A DNA stretch of 64,000 bases from the NCBI GenBank assembly GCA_934446675.1, contig CAKSEL010000010.1:1-64000 (forward strand), in the 5' to 3' direction. Each line of letters begins with the position of its first letter. Position 1 is the first letter of the stretch. The DNA comes from an uncultured Eubacteriales bacterium. GTDB taxonomy: Bacteria > Bacillota > Clostridia > Oscillospirales > CAG-382. The position numbers and the translations under genes are program-made. Positions 27,353 to 36,105 of the stretch are shown here, piece after piece. Under the pieces are notes generated by a model that saw only the letters and a program-made list of their open reading frames with translations, searched no databases and had not been told where the DNA came from.

Positions 27353-29152
27353 ATGTACAAGACTTTAAATTCAAAGCTCGTGCTCATCTTCATAGTGTTT
27401 ATAATTTCGGTAATGGCGACAGTGGGAATATTTCTCATGAACAGCGTTTTCAGCTTTTATACCGACGAATTTGTGTCGCAGGTAGACGAAGGCTTTTCCG
27501 ATACCGTTGTAAAACAGCTTACCGACGCTTTGCAGTACGACGATTTCGCAAGCTCCCAGAATAAACTGCTCGGCGCATATGCCAATGTGTTCGGCTTTGA
27601 TTCGGGAAGAAGCTATTATATACTTGACGAAAACGCAAAAGTGCTTGCAAGCTCCGATTCCGACGCAAAAAGCCTTGAAATAACACAAAACCTGATTTCC
27701 GCAATGAACGGCACGGACGGAAAAAAACAGTCCTACGGCGCGGATTTTCTCGACTACGCAAGAGTGGTGAGCGACGGGAGCCGTTCGTGCATAATATATG
27801 TAAAGGACGATCTTTCCGAGATGAGAAAGCTGTCTTTCATGCAGTTTTCCATAATCATACAGTCGCTTATAGTCGGACTTGTGATTGCTCTTGTAATGTC
27901 GTTCTTTCTCGCAAAGGCTATTACAAACCCGATAAAAAGCATTACAGGCGGTACTTTGAAAATTGCCTCGGGCGACTATTCCTACCGCATAACCTCGCGT
28001 TCGCGCGACGAGATAGGCATACTGTCAAATAACTTTAATTCCATGGCGCAGGTTATTGAAAACACTCTCGACGAGGTTTCGGGCGAGCGCGAAAAGCTCA
28101 AAAACGTGTTTAACCGCCTTAATGCGGGAGTTGCCGCCTTTGACGAAAACGGCAGCCTTATGCATATAAATCCCAGCGCTCTTTCAATGCTCTCGCTTCC
28201 CGAAAACAACGCGCCGACCTTCAATGAGCTGACCGCGGCTCTCGGCACTCCCGAGGTTTCCATGCAGACGCTTAAAAACATAGGCAGTATTCATATAGAT
28301 GAAAAGACGCTGTGCGATATTAAGACAAGAGAACTTGTGGTAAGCATAGATTTCGGCGTATTCGGATATGACGGCGCGGCAAAGTCGGGCTTTATCGTCG
28401 TGTTCCAGAATATAACCGAAACGGCGCTGCTTGAAAAGAACAGACGCGAGTTTATCGCAAATGTGTCGCATGAGCTGCGCACACCTCTCACAAGCGTAAA
28501 GGGCGCGACCGAAACCGTGCTTGAAGACGACGAAATGCCCGAAAGCATAAGAAAGCACTTTCTGAATATAGTAATTAACGAATCCGACAGAATGACGAGA
28601 ATAGTTCAGGATCTGCTTGTGCTCTCAAGGCTCGATAACCGCCGTATGTCATGGAAACCGCATAAATTCGACCTGTACGACGCAATGAACCAGATGTGTA
28701 CTGCTCTTCGCGCCGAAGCTCAGACGCACTCGCATACGCTTGAATTTGTAACGCCAAAGGGCGAGCCTATGCCCATCTTTGCCGATAAGGAAAGAATTGA
28801 ACAGGTAATTACAAATATAATCGGAAACGCTATAAAGTACACTCCCGACGGAGGAAGAATAACCGCGTCGCTCGAATACGACGAAAAACAGAGATATAAG
28901 ATAACCGTAACGGATACCGGCGTCGGAATTTCAAAAGAGGATATTCCGCACCTGTTTGAAAGATTTTACAGAGTTGATAAATCGCGTTCGACCGACGCGG
29001 GCGGCACAGGACTCGGACTTTCCATAGCAAAGGATATTGTTGACGCGCATAACGGCAGCATATCCGTAAGCAGCGAACCCGGAAAAGGCACAGCCGTGAC
29101 CATAATCCTGCCCAAAGATACGAGAGTCGGTGAGGATAATGGCGAAAAATAA
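27353..29152 (+). CDS. PhoR-type membrane sensor histidine kinase
   Basis: 599 aa. Membrane segment 1 lies at about residues 9-31, an extracytoplasmic sensor at about 32-160 and membrane segment 2 at about 163-187. A HAMP domain (about 188-240, AKAITNPIKSITGG) and a PAS-like domain (about 245-355) follow. HisKA contains the phosphorylated His373 in NVSHELRTPLTSVKG. The HATPase_c domain has N-box NIIGNAIKYTPDGG, G1 DTGVGIS and G2 GGTGLGLSIAKDIV. It autophosphorylates and passes phosphate to the upstream response regulator. Its end overlaps the yraN gene by 14 bp or more. Confidence 0.95.
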   Translation: MYKTLNSKLVLIFIVFIISVMATVGIFLMNSVFSFYTDEFVSQVDEGFSDTVVKQLTDALQYDDFASSQNKLLGAYANVFGFDSGRSYYILDENAKVLASSDSDAKSLEITQNLISAMNGTDGKKQSYGADFLDYARVVSDGSRSCIIYVKDDLSEMRKLSFMQFSIIIQSLIVGLVIALVMSFFLAKAITNPIKSITGGTLKIASGDYSYRITSRSRDEIGILSNNFNSMAQVIENTLDEVSGEREKLKNVFNRLNAGVAAFDENGSLMHINPSALSMLSLPENNAPTFNELTAALGTPEVSMQTLKNIGSIHIDEKTLCDIKTRELVVSIDFGVFGYDGAAKSGFIVVFQNITETALLEKNRREFIANVSHELRTPLTSVKGATETVLEDDEMPESIRKHFLNIVINESDRMTRIVQDLLVLSRLDNRRMSWKPHKFDLYDAMNQMCTALRAEAQTHSHTLEFVTPKGEPMPIFADKERIEQVITNIIGNAIKYTPDGGRITASLEYDEKQRYKITVTDTGVGISKEDIPHLFERFYRVDKSRSTDAGGTGLGLSIAKDIVDAHNGSISVSSEPGKGTAVTIILPKDTRVGEDNGEK

Positions 29153-29537
29153 CGGCGGCGTGGAAAGTACGCGAACGGCAGGCTCTTACGGCGAAGACCT
29201 TGCGTCAAAAGAACTGCAAAGATTGGGGTATACCGTAATATGCAGAAATTATACCTGCCGCGGCGGCGAGATAGATATAATCGCGTCAAAGGGTGAATAT
29301 CTTTTCTTTGCCGAGGTAAAAATGAGAAAACAGGGTACCGGAGACAACGCCGCAGAGGCTGTGGATAAAATAAAGGCGCAAAGAATAAGAACCGCGTGCC
29401 GAGGCTTTAGAAACGAGTACCGCGACAATCCGCTTATAGAAAACCTTGTTCCGAATGCAATGATAATCGAAGTATATACCGGCAAAGAAACAAAGATCAA
29501 TATTCTTGTCTGCCCGGGACTTCTGTCAGAAAGCTGA
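29139..29537 (+). CDS. YraN family protein (UPF0102, predicted endonuclease fold)
   Basis: 132 aa. Restriction-endonuclease-like fold: GSYGEDLASKELQRLGYTVI near the N-terminus, then RGGEIDIIASKGEYLFFAEVKMR, which contains the PD-(D/E)xK-type acidic and lysine residues (E-x-D, then E-V-K). The family is widespread and its role is unresolved (often linked to DNA uptake or repair). The ATG at 29139 was chosen; a GTG at 29130 is in frame and would add three residues. It overlaps the kinase gene's 3' end, so it is coupled to the two-component operon, although in most Bacillota it sits near rnhB. The end is short but complete. Confidence 0.9.
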   Translation: MAKNNGGVESTRTAGSYGEDLASKELQRLGYTVICRNYTCRGGEIDIIASKGEYLFFAEVKMRKQGTGDNAAEAVDKIKAQRIRTACRGFRNEYRDNPLIENLVPNAMIIEVYTGKETKINILVCPGLLSES

Positions 29538-29569
29538 AAAATATATTTTCCGTAAGGAGAACAGTCATC

Positions 29570-30514
29570 ATGGATTATTTTGACCTTCACTGCGACACGG
29601 CTTATGAGCTGTATCACAAAAAGGCTGATCTTTATTCAAACAACCTTGCCGTGTCGATAGAAAACTATTCGGGTTATGACCGCAAGGCGCAGATTTTTGC
29701 CGTATGGTGCGACAAAGACAAGACCGACGACGAATGTTATCTCGATTTTCTTCACATATCCTCGGAATTCAAAGAACAGATAAAGAAATATTCCTATCAT
29801 ATAACGCTTTGCACCGACAGCGCGTCTCTTACAGACCAAGAGGATAAAAGATTAAAGGCTATACTTTCCGTCGAGGACGCAAGACTTGCCGGAAACGATA
29901 TTTCAAGGCTTGAAAAGCTGTATGCCGCAGGCGTAAGGCTCATAACTCTCGGCTGGGGAGGAAACAGCGTTATCTGCGGCTCTCACGATACGGACGACGG
30001 ACTTACGAAATTCGGATTTGAGGTTCTGCGCGAGTGCGAAAACCTCGGAATTACCGTTGACGTGTCGCATCTTTCGGAAAAAAGCTTCTGGGACGTTGCC
30101 GGAAAGGCACAAAAGCCGTTCTGCGCGACTCATTCAGATTCCGCAATGCTCTGCCGCCATCGCAGAAACCTGTCGGACACTCAGGCAAGAACCGTCGCGG
30201 CGTCGGGCGGAGTCGTGGGCGTAAGCTTTGTGGGAGAACATCTTTCGGCGTCGCTCTCTCCTTCGTCAAGCAGTGAAAACGAGGTTTATGAGGCAGTCGC
30301 AAGCCACATAGAGCATTTTCTCGCAATAATACCCGAAAACGTCTGCATAGGCTCGGATTTTGACGGCACTGCACCTCTTGCCGGACTTGAAAACGCATCT
30401 CACGCGGAAAATCTCGCAAAGGCGCTCATCAACCGCGGCTGTGCGGAAAGCACGGTAAACCGGCTGTTTTTTGAAAACGCATATAATTTTTTCTCAAAAT
30501 CGCTTGAAAATTAA
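29570..30514 (+). CDS. Membrane dipeptidase-like peptidase, M19 family
   Basis: 314 aa. Zinc-dependent dipeptidase family (renal dipeptidase type). The N-terminal metal motif DLHCDTAYEL (about residues 4-13), the bridging Glu in SVEDARLA, the C-terminal metal His residues in DVSHLSEKSFWDV and ATHSDSAML, and the RNLSDTQARTVAASGGVVGV and IGSDFDGT motifs follow in the family order. No signal peptide is seen, so it is probably cytoplasmic. TAAGGAG precedes the ATG. It follows yraN by 32 bp and is probably the last gene of the two-component operon, because a separate promoter for thrC follows. The natural substrate could be dipeptides or D-amino-acid peptides. Confidence 0.93.
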   Translation: MDYFDLHCDTAYELYHKKADLYSNNLAVSIENYSGYDRKAQIFAVWCDKDKTDDECYLDFLHISSEFKEQIKKYSYHITLCTDSASLTDQEDKRLKAILSVEDARLAGNDISRLEKLYAAGVRLITLGWGGNSVICGSHDTDDGLTKFGFEVLRECENLGITVDVSHLSEKSFWDVAGKAQKPFCATHSDSAMLCRHRRNLSDTQARTVAASGGVVGVSFVGEHLSASLSPSSSSENEVYEAVASHIEHFLAIIPENVCIGSDFDGTAPLAGLENASHAENLAKALINRGCAESTVNRLFFENAYNFFSKSLEN

Positions 30515-30535
30515 CACAGTTTTATATTTATATTC

Positions 30536-30564
30536 TTGCAACCGTATAAGAATTGTTGTAAAAT
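30536..30564 (+). promoter_or_regulatory. thrC promoter
   Basis: TTGCAA (30536-30541), 17-bp spacer, TAAAAT (30559-30564), 47 nt before the thrC start. No T-box or other long leader fits in the 97-bp gap. Confidence 0.6.
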
Positions 30565-30611
30565 AATTCAAAACATACTCCCGGTGACGTATGGGAAAGG
30601 AAACATAAAAA

Positions 30612-32090
30612 ATGAACTATTACAGCACGCGCGATCTTAACAGAACAAAGCCTCTCACTTCCGCAGAGGCGATAAAGAAAGGTCTTGCCGACGACGGAGG
30701 ACTTTACCTGCCCGAAAGCATACCGCAGATTGACCTTGATTTTATAAAGAGCTTATCCTCTCTTTCATACAGCGAGAGGGCGGCAAAAATATTATCGCTT
30801 TATCTTACGGACTACACCTATGACGAACTTCTCGACTGCGCAAAGGGCGCATATGAAAGCGGATTTGACGGATATGCCGCGCCCGTGAGCATGCTTATAG
30901 GAGACGATCTGCGCGTACTTGAGCTGTGGCACGGTCCCACCTGTGCATTCAAGGACATGGCACTCCAGATAATGCCTCGACTTCTTTCTCTCGCACTCAA
31001 AAAGACGGGAGAAAAGCGCACCGCGCTGATACTTGTCGCAACAAGCGGAGATACCGGAAAGGCAGCGCTTGAGGGTTACAAGGACATTGACGGCATAAAG
31101 ATAACGGTATTTTATCCCGAAGACGGCGTAAGCCGTATGCAGAAGCTCCAAATGACGACGCAAGAGGGTTCAAACGTAAAGGTATGTGCGATAAAGGGCA
31201 ACTTTGACGACGCACAGACCGGCGTAAAAAAGATATTCTCGTCGGAAAGCATAAGAAAAGAGCTTGACGGAAAAGGAATATTCCTCTCCAGCGCAAACTC
31301 CATAAACTGGGGCAGACTTGCACCGCAGATAGTTTATTACATTTCGGCGTATGCGGATCTTGTCGAACAGGGCAACATAAAGCTCGGCGAGCAGGTTGAT
31401 ATAACCGTTCCGACCGGAAACTTCGGCAACATATTCGCAGCCTTTCTTGCAAAGCGCATGGGACTTCCGGTAGGACGTTTTATCTGCGCCTCCAACAGCA
31501 ACAACATACTTACGGATTTTCTCACCACCGGAACATACGACAGAAACCGCAGATTTTACACGACGATTTCTCCGTCCATGGACATACTCATTTCGTCAAA
31601 CCTTGAAAGACTGCTTTATTTCACGGCAGGCGCGCAAAAGGTATGCGAATACATGAAATCTCTTTCGGAAACCGGAAAATACACGGTTGACGCCGAAGTA
31701 TTCGACGCGATAAAGTCAGATTTCAGCGCATATTACTGCACCGAAGAAAACTGCAAAAAGACAATATCCGACGTATTCGGAAAATACTCGTATCTTATAG
31801 ATCCTCACACTGCCGTTGCAGTATATGCGGCGCACAGATTTGTCGAGGAAAACCGCACCGGAAGAAAGAACATAGTAGCGTCAACCGCAAGTCCCTACAA
31901 GTTTGCAATCGACGTACTCAAAGCGCTCGGACAGACTGCGCCCGAAAACGATTTTGACGTATTGAAGGCACTTTCCGAGTACAGCAAGACCGACATTCCC
32001 ACTCCTCTTGCGGCGCTTTCGGGCAAGACAGTGAGATTTACTCAGTCTATCGAAAAGAATCCGGAGGATCTTGCAAAGGCGATGCTGTGA
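30612..32090 (+). CDS. thrC: Threonine synthase
   Basis: 492 aa, the longer bacterial/fungal-type threonine synthase. It converts O-phosphohomoserine to threonine with pyridoxal phosphate. The N-terminus begins MNYYSTRDLN and has the ADDGGLYLPE motif. The PLP lysine lies in GPTCAFKDMALQ (about residue 118). The phosphate-binding region includes ATSGDTGKAALEGY and VPTGNFGNIFAAFLAKRMGLP. AAAGGAAA precedes the ATG. No hom or thrB is adjacent. Unlike most units here it is followed not by a module A but by a class II element with a hairpin terminator 165 nt downstream. Confidence 0.96.
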   Translation: MNYYSTRDLNRTKPLTSAEAIKKGLADDGGLYLPESIPQIDLDFIKSLSSLSYSERAAKILSLYLTDYTYDELLDCAKGAYESGFDGYAAPVSMLIGDDLRVLELWHGPTCAFKDMALQIMPRLLSLALKKTGEKRTALILVATSGDTGKAALEGYKDIDGIKITVFYPEDGVSRMQKLQMTTQEGSNVKVCAIKGNFDDAQTGVKKIFSSESIRKELDGKGIFLSSANSINWGRLAPQIVYYISAYADLVEQGNIKLGEQVDITVPTGNFGNIFAAFLAKRMGLPVGRFICASNSNNILTDFLTTGTYDRNRRFYTTISPSMDILISSNLERLLYFTAGAQKVCEYMKSLSETGKYTVDAEVFDAIKSDFSAYYCTEENCKKTISDVFGKYSYLIDPHTAVAVYAAHRFVEENRTGRKNIVASTASPYKFAIDVLKALGQTAPENDFDVLKALSEYSKTDIPTPLAALSGKTVRFTQSIEKNPEDLAKAML

Positions 32091-32104
32091 GAACAGGAGG
32101 CGGT

Positions 32105-32840
32105 GATTTTTGACCGGTTTGGGCGGGAAAAGATAATTCACTGCCACTTGCAATTCTATACACCGACTTTTCGGAATCGAAAAAGTCGCGCTCTTTAGTT
32201 TTATGTTTAGTTGGCGAAAGAGTGCAAGTCTGATAAAACTTAATACAAAAATATACTCTGTGCATTGTTCTACAACTTTGCACAGAGTTTTTCTATACAT
32301 AAAAGTAGAATTTGATCCAAGTTTCTTGCCGATAGGCAAGCTGGGCAGAAAAACGTGTCCTGTTGACTGCGTAATAACTCGAAAAAATTACTTTTTTCAC
32401 CTAAAATTAAGTTTACGCAGACCGCAGCGTGACATGGCGTAAGAGATAGAGCTGAGATAAACAAATTTTACTTAGAAACCAACCCCATCGAGCAGTGCGG
32501 AGCATCTGCGAGCGAAAATTTAAAACTTCGGAGGTGCGGGAAAGTTTTACCGACGATAGTTTGATGTGTGGAAAGGAAGCCGCGCTTTCGCTGCGGCGTT
32601 TGAGCGGCGAAAATCTTTTGCGACTTTTTCGATTCCGAAAAGTCGGAAGAATAGAGTTGCACATGGAAGTGAATTATTCTTTTTCGCCCAAAACAAGCGT
32701 CAGTTAGATAAACACAAAGTATCTTTTCTACTTTTCGATTCCGAAAAGTCGGAGAATAGAGCTGCACATGGCAGTGAATTAAAATTTCTCGCCCAAAATA
32801 AGCAACAGCCAGCCAAGCACAAAACATCTTTCCGCCCAAC
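32105..32840. repeat. Modular intergenic element 7 (class II, inverted composite)
   Basis: Lies between thrC and the lipid kinase gene. F modules face outward at both ends (about 32125-32195 and 32620-32790, the right one doubled). The centre has the same hairpin as element 2 (32255-32288) in about 110 bp of shared sequence. A B module follows with stem CTTGCC/GGCAAG (about 32323-32340) and GTCCTGTTGACTG (32357-32369), then the alternative C module (GAGCAGTGCGGAGCATCTGC, about 32489-32508), a D variant with TTTACCGACGATAGTTTGAT, and E (about 32580-32612). No 22-bp palindrome is present. Confidence 0.8.
32255..32288 (+). terminator. Hairpin terminator inside element 7
   Basis: ACTCTGTGCA (32255-32264) pairs with TGCACAGAGT (32279-32288), followed by TTTT. 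It lies in the direction of thrC transcription, 165 nt after its stop, and is the same hairpin as at 8861-8894. Confidence 0.72.
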
Positions 32841-32881
32841 CTCCCTGCTCTCTTTTTAAGATAGAAAAACTCAAATTTCCC

Positions 32882-32910
32882 TTGACGAAAAAACTAAAAA
32901 ATAGTATAAT
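32882..32910 (+). promoter_or_regulatory. Promoter of the lipid kinase - fur - DHHW unit
   Basis: TTGACG (32882-32887), 17-bp A-rich spacer, TATAAT (32905-32910), 33 nt before the GTG start. A second TATAAT overlaps shortly downstream (32912-32917). Confidence 0.8.
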
Positions 32911-32943
32911 GTATAATGTAAAATTGTATAGGGAGGAATATGC

Positions 32944-33849
32944 GTGTCAAAGAAACTGCTGCTTGTGATGAACCCGTGCGCAGGTATAAAAAAGTCAAAT
33001 AAATACTTGACCGATATACTGAGCGTGTTCGCCGTAAATGATTATGAATGTACCGTTCAGCTCACCACACTTAAAATAAGAGCCGCAGATATTGTCGAAA
33101 AATACGGAAAAAATAAAGACCTTATCGTGTGTATAGGCGGCGACGGCACGTTTAACGAAACCGTATCCGGTATTCTTAAAGCAAATCTCCATGCAAAACT
33201 CGGATATATCCCTTCCGGCAGTACAAACGATTTTGCATCAAGCCTCGGTCTGAGTTTAAATCCGGTAAGGGCGGCTGAAGATATAGCATACGGAGACGCG
33301 GTAAACTTCGACGTCGGGCTTTTCAATTCAAGACCGTTTACTTATGTCGCGTCCTTCGGCGTGTTCACAAAGGCGTCTTATGCGGCGCCGCGCGACCTTA
33401 AAAATATGCTCGGACACCTTGCATATATACTTGAAGGCATGAAAGAACTCGGCGATATAAAACCCTTTGACGTAACCGTTAAAACCGCAGATAAAACGTA
33501 TAGCGGAAAATATCTTTTCGGCGCAGTCTGTAATTCAACGAGAGTCGGCGGCGGCGTAATTAAACTGCCTAAAGACCTTGTGGATATGAACGACGGACTT
33601 TTTGAAACCGTGCTTGTAAAAAATCCCGAAACTCCGGCGGATTTCATGCAGCTGCTTATAGATCTCCAGACCTTTAACTATAAAGGCAATATGTTTGAAT
33701 TTTTCACGTCGGATAAAGCTGAAATAACAGCGGATCCGAATATGAACTGGACTCTCGACGGCGAATATGAAAAAGGCTGTCAGAATATCACGGTCGAAAA
33801 TCTGCACAGCGCAATATCCCTTATGATAAAAAGAAAGTATGAAGAATAA
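32944..33849 (+). CDS. Diacylglycerol kinase family lipid kinase (YegS/DgkB type)
   Basis: 301 aa. ATP-dependent lipid kinase of the YegS/DgkB family, peripheral to the membrane, recycling diacylglycerol or a related lipid. The N-terminal LLVMNPCAGIKK, the nucleotide-binding IVCIGGDGTFNETVSGIL (about residues 61-78) and GYIPSGSTNDFASSLGL (about 88-104) are diagnostic. The C-terminal beta-sandwich has the DGLFETVLVKNP stretch and ends with WTLDGEYEKGC. The start is GTG at 32944 with GGAGG 7 nt upstream; the ATG at 32940 is out of frame. It overlaps the fur-type gene by 1 bp. Confidence 0.94.
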   Translation: MSKKLLLVMNPCAGIKKSNKYLTDILSVFAVNDYECTVQLTTLKIRAADIVEKYGKNKDLIVCIGGDGTFNETVSGILKANLHAKLGYIPSGSTNDFASSLGLSLNPVRAAEDIAYGDAVNFDVGLFNSRPFTYVASFGVFTKASYAAPRDLKNMLGHLAYILEGMKELGDIKPFDVTVKTADKTYSGKYLFGAVCNSTRVGGGVIKLPKDLVDMNDGLFETVLVKNPETPADFMQLLIDLQTFNYKGNMFEFFTSDKAEITADPNMNWTLDGEYEKGCQNITVENLHSAISLMIKRKYEE

Positions 33850-34268
33850 TGAGCAGTCTTTATAAAACAAAACAGGGCGCGCTTGTTCTCGATTGCTTTA
33901 AAAACAGCGGCGGAACACATCTGACTATCGACGCCGTGTGCCGTATTCTCGAAGAAAATAATACTCCCGTCGGCAAGGCTACCGTTTACAGACAGGTGCA
34001 GAAACTTGTCGATGAAGGAACTGTCAGAAAATACAGCGCAGATAACGCGGATTCGGCTTGCTTTCAGTACGTCGGAGATGATGAACACTGTAAACAGCAT
34101 TTTCATCTTAAATGTACAAGGTGCGGTAAGCTTTTCCATGCGTCATGTCCGTATCTTGACGGTATAAATAAGCACATTTTCGAGCATCACGGCTTTACAG
34201 TCGATAATACGCGCACCGTGTTCTACGGAATTTGCGAAGATTGTATGAGAGAGCAGAAAAAGCTCTGA
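33849..34268 (+). CDS. Fur-family transcriptional regulator
   Basis: 139 aa. The N-terminal winged helix (about residues 1-80) contains the family motif GKATVYRQVQKLVDEG. The dimerisation part has the metal-site histidines (HCKQHFHLKCTRCGK), with the structural zinc CxxC at CTRC and a second at CEDC near the C-terminus. Whether it senses Zn, Fe or peroxide (Zur, Fur or PerR) cannot be told from the sequence alone. The start codon overlaps the lipid kinase stop (TAATG), so the two are coupled, which is an unusual pairing. It may control this unit, including the DHHW protein 15 bp downstream; that is inference. Confidence 0.93.
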   Translation: MSSLYKTKQGALVLDCFKNSGGTHLTIDAVCRILEENNTPVGKATVYRQVQKLVDEGTVRKYSADNADSACFQYVGDDEHCKQHFHLKCTRCGKLFHASCPYLDGINKHIFEHHGFTVDNTRTVFYGICEDCMREQKKL

Positions 34269-34283
34269 AATTTTAAGATTATA

Positions 34284-35678
34284 ATGAAAAAAGATAGAAA
34301 ACTCTTTATAATACGCCGCGTCTTTTCTTTATTGACAGTATTCCTGTTTGCCGCGGCGATAACCGTAACAGGCGTGTTGTTCTTTGTCGTGCCTAAAAGC
34401 GAAAGCTCCGAAATCGAGCGCAGAAAACTCGCAGAAATGCCGGAATTTACGTCAAAAGCACTTGCTTCTGGTAAATTCACAGATGATTATTCGGTGTACT
34501 ATTCCGATAATTTCGCTTTCCGCGATAAGCTTGTAAAAACCTCGTTCGCACTTGAGGATATGCGCGGTATAAGATACGGAAACGTCAAGGTCTACGGATC
34601 GGATAATAATGCAAATACCGGTAAAAGCGAAAATTCAAGCATTGACAAAAAGCTGTATACACTTAAAAAATCAGCTTTAGATAATGTTTCCGTTAAAGTC
34701 GGCGAGGATAAACTGCCTGCAAAGCCCGTTCAGACGGTAATTCAGAACGAATCGGAATACGCCGACCTTACACAGGCTGATCTTGAAGGCGAAAAGCGCG
34801 GTTCGCTGTTTATGATAGGCACAACGGCTCTTGAAATATTTTACGGAAATTCAAACGTTGCCGCCGATTATTCAAATACCGTAAATTCGTTCAGATATTC
34901 GCTCCCGGCAGACGTAAAGGTTTACTGCGAGGTAGTGCCGACGCATTTTGAGTTCGGTCTGCCGTCAAAATATAAGACAAGCGTCGGACGCCGCGAAAAG
35001 CCGTTTATCGACGATATATACTCAAATCTCGACGCAAACGTATACGCAGTTGACGCTTATTCAAAAATCGAACAGAGCTATAATAACGGTGATTACGACT
35101 ATTTCAGAACCGATCATCACTGGACTGCACGCGGAGCATATGCCGCGTATGCAGCCTTTGCAGAAACCGCAGGATTTATGCCTAGCGAACTTTCGGATTT
35201 TGAGTCGGGCAGGATAGATAAATTTCTCGGTACGTTCTATTCGAGTACATATGATAAAAACCTTGAAGATAATCCGGATTACGTCGAATATTTTTTACCG
35301 TTTGCCGAGTATGAAATGACAAACTATGAGTCCGACGGAGTGACACATTCTTCGGGCAAGGCTGTCTATACAAAGGTTTCGGGAGAATCAAACGGTTATC
35401 TTGCCTTTACCGGCGGAGATCACCCTATGTCCGTAATCAAGACAAAGAATACGACGGGCAGAAAAATCATTGTTTATAAGGAAAGCTACGGAAATGCGTT
35501 TGTGCCGTTTCTTATAGCTAATTTTGATGAGATATACGTCGCGGATATACGGTCTTTTCCGTTTTCGTCGCTTAGCTTTATCGAGGATAAGGGAATCACC
35601 GACGTGCTGTTTCTCAACAATATTATGAGTGCCTGCACGCCTGCGAGAGTCATGAATATAATGAATCTTTTGAAGTAA
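34284..35678 (+). CDS. DHHW-family envelope protein (AlgX/AlgJ-like)
   Basis: 464 aa. An N-terminal signal anchor (about residues 12-37, VFSLLTVFLFAAAITVTGVLFFVV) is followed by the family's ERRKLAEMPEFTSKALASGKF and YYSDNFAFRDKLVKTSFALE region. The SGNH-like catalytic area carries YFRTDHHWTARGAYAAY (about 274-290), which names the DHHW family, and later YKESYGNAFVPFLIANFDEIYVADIR. Such proteins resemble alginate O-acetyltransferase AlgX/AlgJ and usually work with an MBOAT acyltransferase; none is adjacent here. Likely extracellular and involved in acetylating a surface polysaccharide. Last gene of its unit, without a module A after it. Confidence 0.88.
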   Translation: MKKDRKLFIIRRVFSLLTVFLFAAAITVTGVLFFVVPKSESSEIERRKLAEMPEFTSKALASGKFTDDYSVYYSDNFAFRDKLVKTSFALEDMRGIRYGNVKVYGSDNNANTGKSENSSIDKKLYTLKKSALDNVSVKVGEDKLPAKPVQTVIQNESEYADLTQADLEGEKRGSLFMIGTTALEIFYGNSNVAADYSNTVNSFRYSLPADVKVYCEVVPTHFEFGLPSKYKTSVGRREKPFIDDIYSNLDANVYAVDAYSKIEQSYNNGDYDYFRTDHHWTARGAYAAYAAFAETAGFMPSELSDFESGRIDKFLGTFYSSTYDKNLEDNPDYVEYFLPFAEYEMTNYESDGVTHSSGKAVYTKVSGESNGYLAFTGGDHPMSVIKTKNTTGRKIIVYKESYGNAFVPFLIANFDEIYVADIRSFPFSSLSFIEDKGITDVLFLNNIMSACTPARVMNIMNLLK

Positions 35679-35694
35679 ATGAATTGTGGGTTAT

Positions 35695-35845
35695 TTTGGA
35701 TTGAGTTATGCTTGGTTTGGGTGAAAAAAGATAATTCACTGCCACTTGCAAGTCTATTCTCCAACTTTTCGATTCCGAAAAGCGGAGATACAAAGCTGCA
35801 CTTTGAAGAATATTTCCCATTTCCGCCCAAACAAGCAACAATCAA
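35695..35845. repeat. Modular intergenic element 8 (minimal F-F)
   Basis: A 150-bp remnant: two F modules back to back sharing one TTTTCGATTCCGAAAA stem-loop (about 35766-35781), flanked left by the inverted GATAATTCACTGCCACTTGC arm and right by the GCACTTTGAAGAATATTTCC arm. It ends exactly where the DnaA-box cluster begins. Confidence 0.75.
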
Positions 35846-35856
35846 CCAAAATTACC

Positions 35857-36090
35857 TTTTCCACAAATTAACATCGACTTTCCCACAAAATCCACAAAGA
35901 GTTATACACATCAAATCCACAGGAAATCAACAGGTTACGCATAAGGTTTTCCATAGGAAAAAAATTCTGGAATCAAGGCAGAATAAGCACTTCGGGAGTT
36001 GTCCACAGTTTCCACACCCTCTACTACTACTACTGCTTCCTATAAACAATATATATTATATTATTTTTGTATCGGATATAAAGAAAAAAG
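35857..36090 (+). other. oriC: Candidate replication origin (DnaA-box cluster, DnaA-trio, AT-rich unwinding region)
   Basis: Eight DnaA-box-like 9-mers in one orientation: TTTTCCACA (35857-35865), TTTCCCACA (35879-35887), AAATCCACA (35888-35896), TTATACACA (35902-35910, full match to TTATNCACA), AAATCCACA (35913-35921), TTTTCCATA (35947-35955), TTGTCCACA (35999-36007) and GTTTCCACA (36008-36016). Four bases after the last is CTACTACTACTACT (36021-36034), matching the complement of a DnaA-trio run. A very AT-rich stretch follows (36041-36086). The box - trio - AT order is that of the bacterial basal unwinding system. dnaN starts 20 bp later. dnaA is not in the window, and the gene-strand switch is 13 kb to the left, so function as the active oriC is inferred. 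Confidence 0.75.
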
Positions 36091-36105
36091 AAAGGATAGA
36101 TAAAC

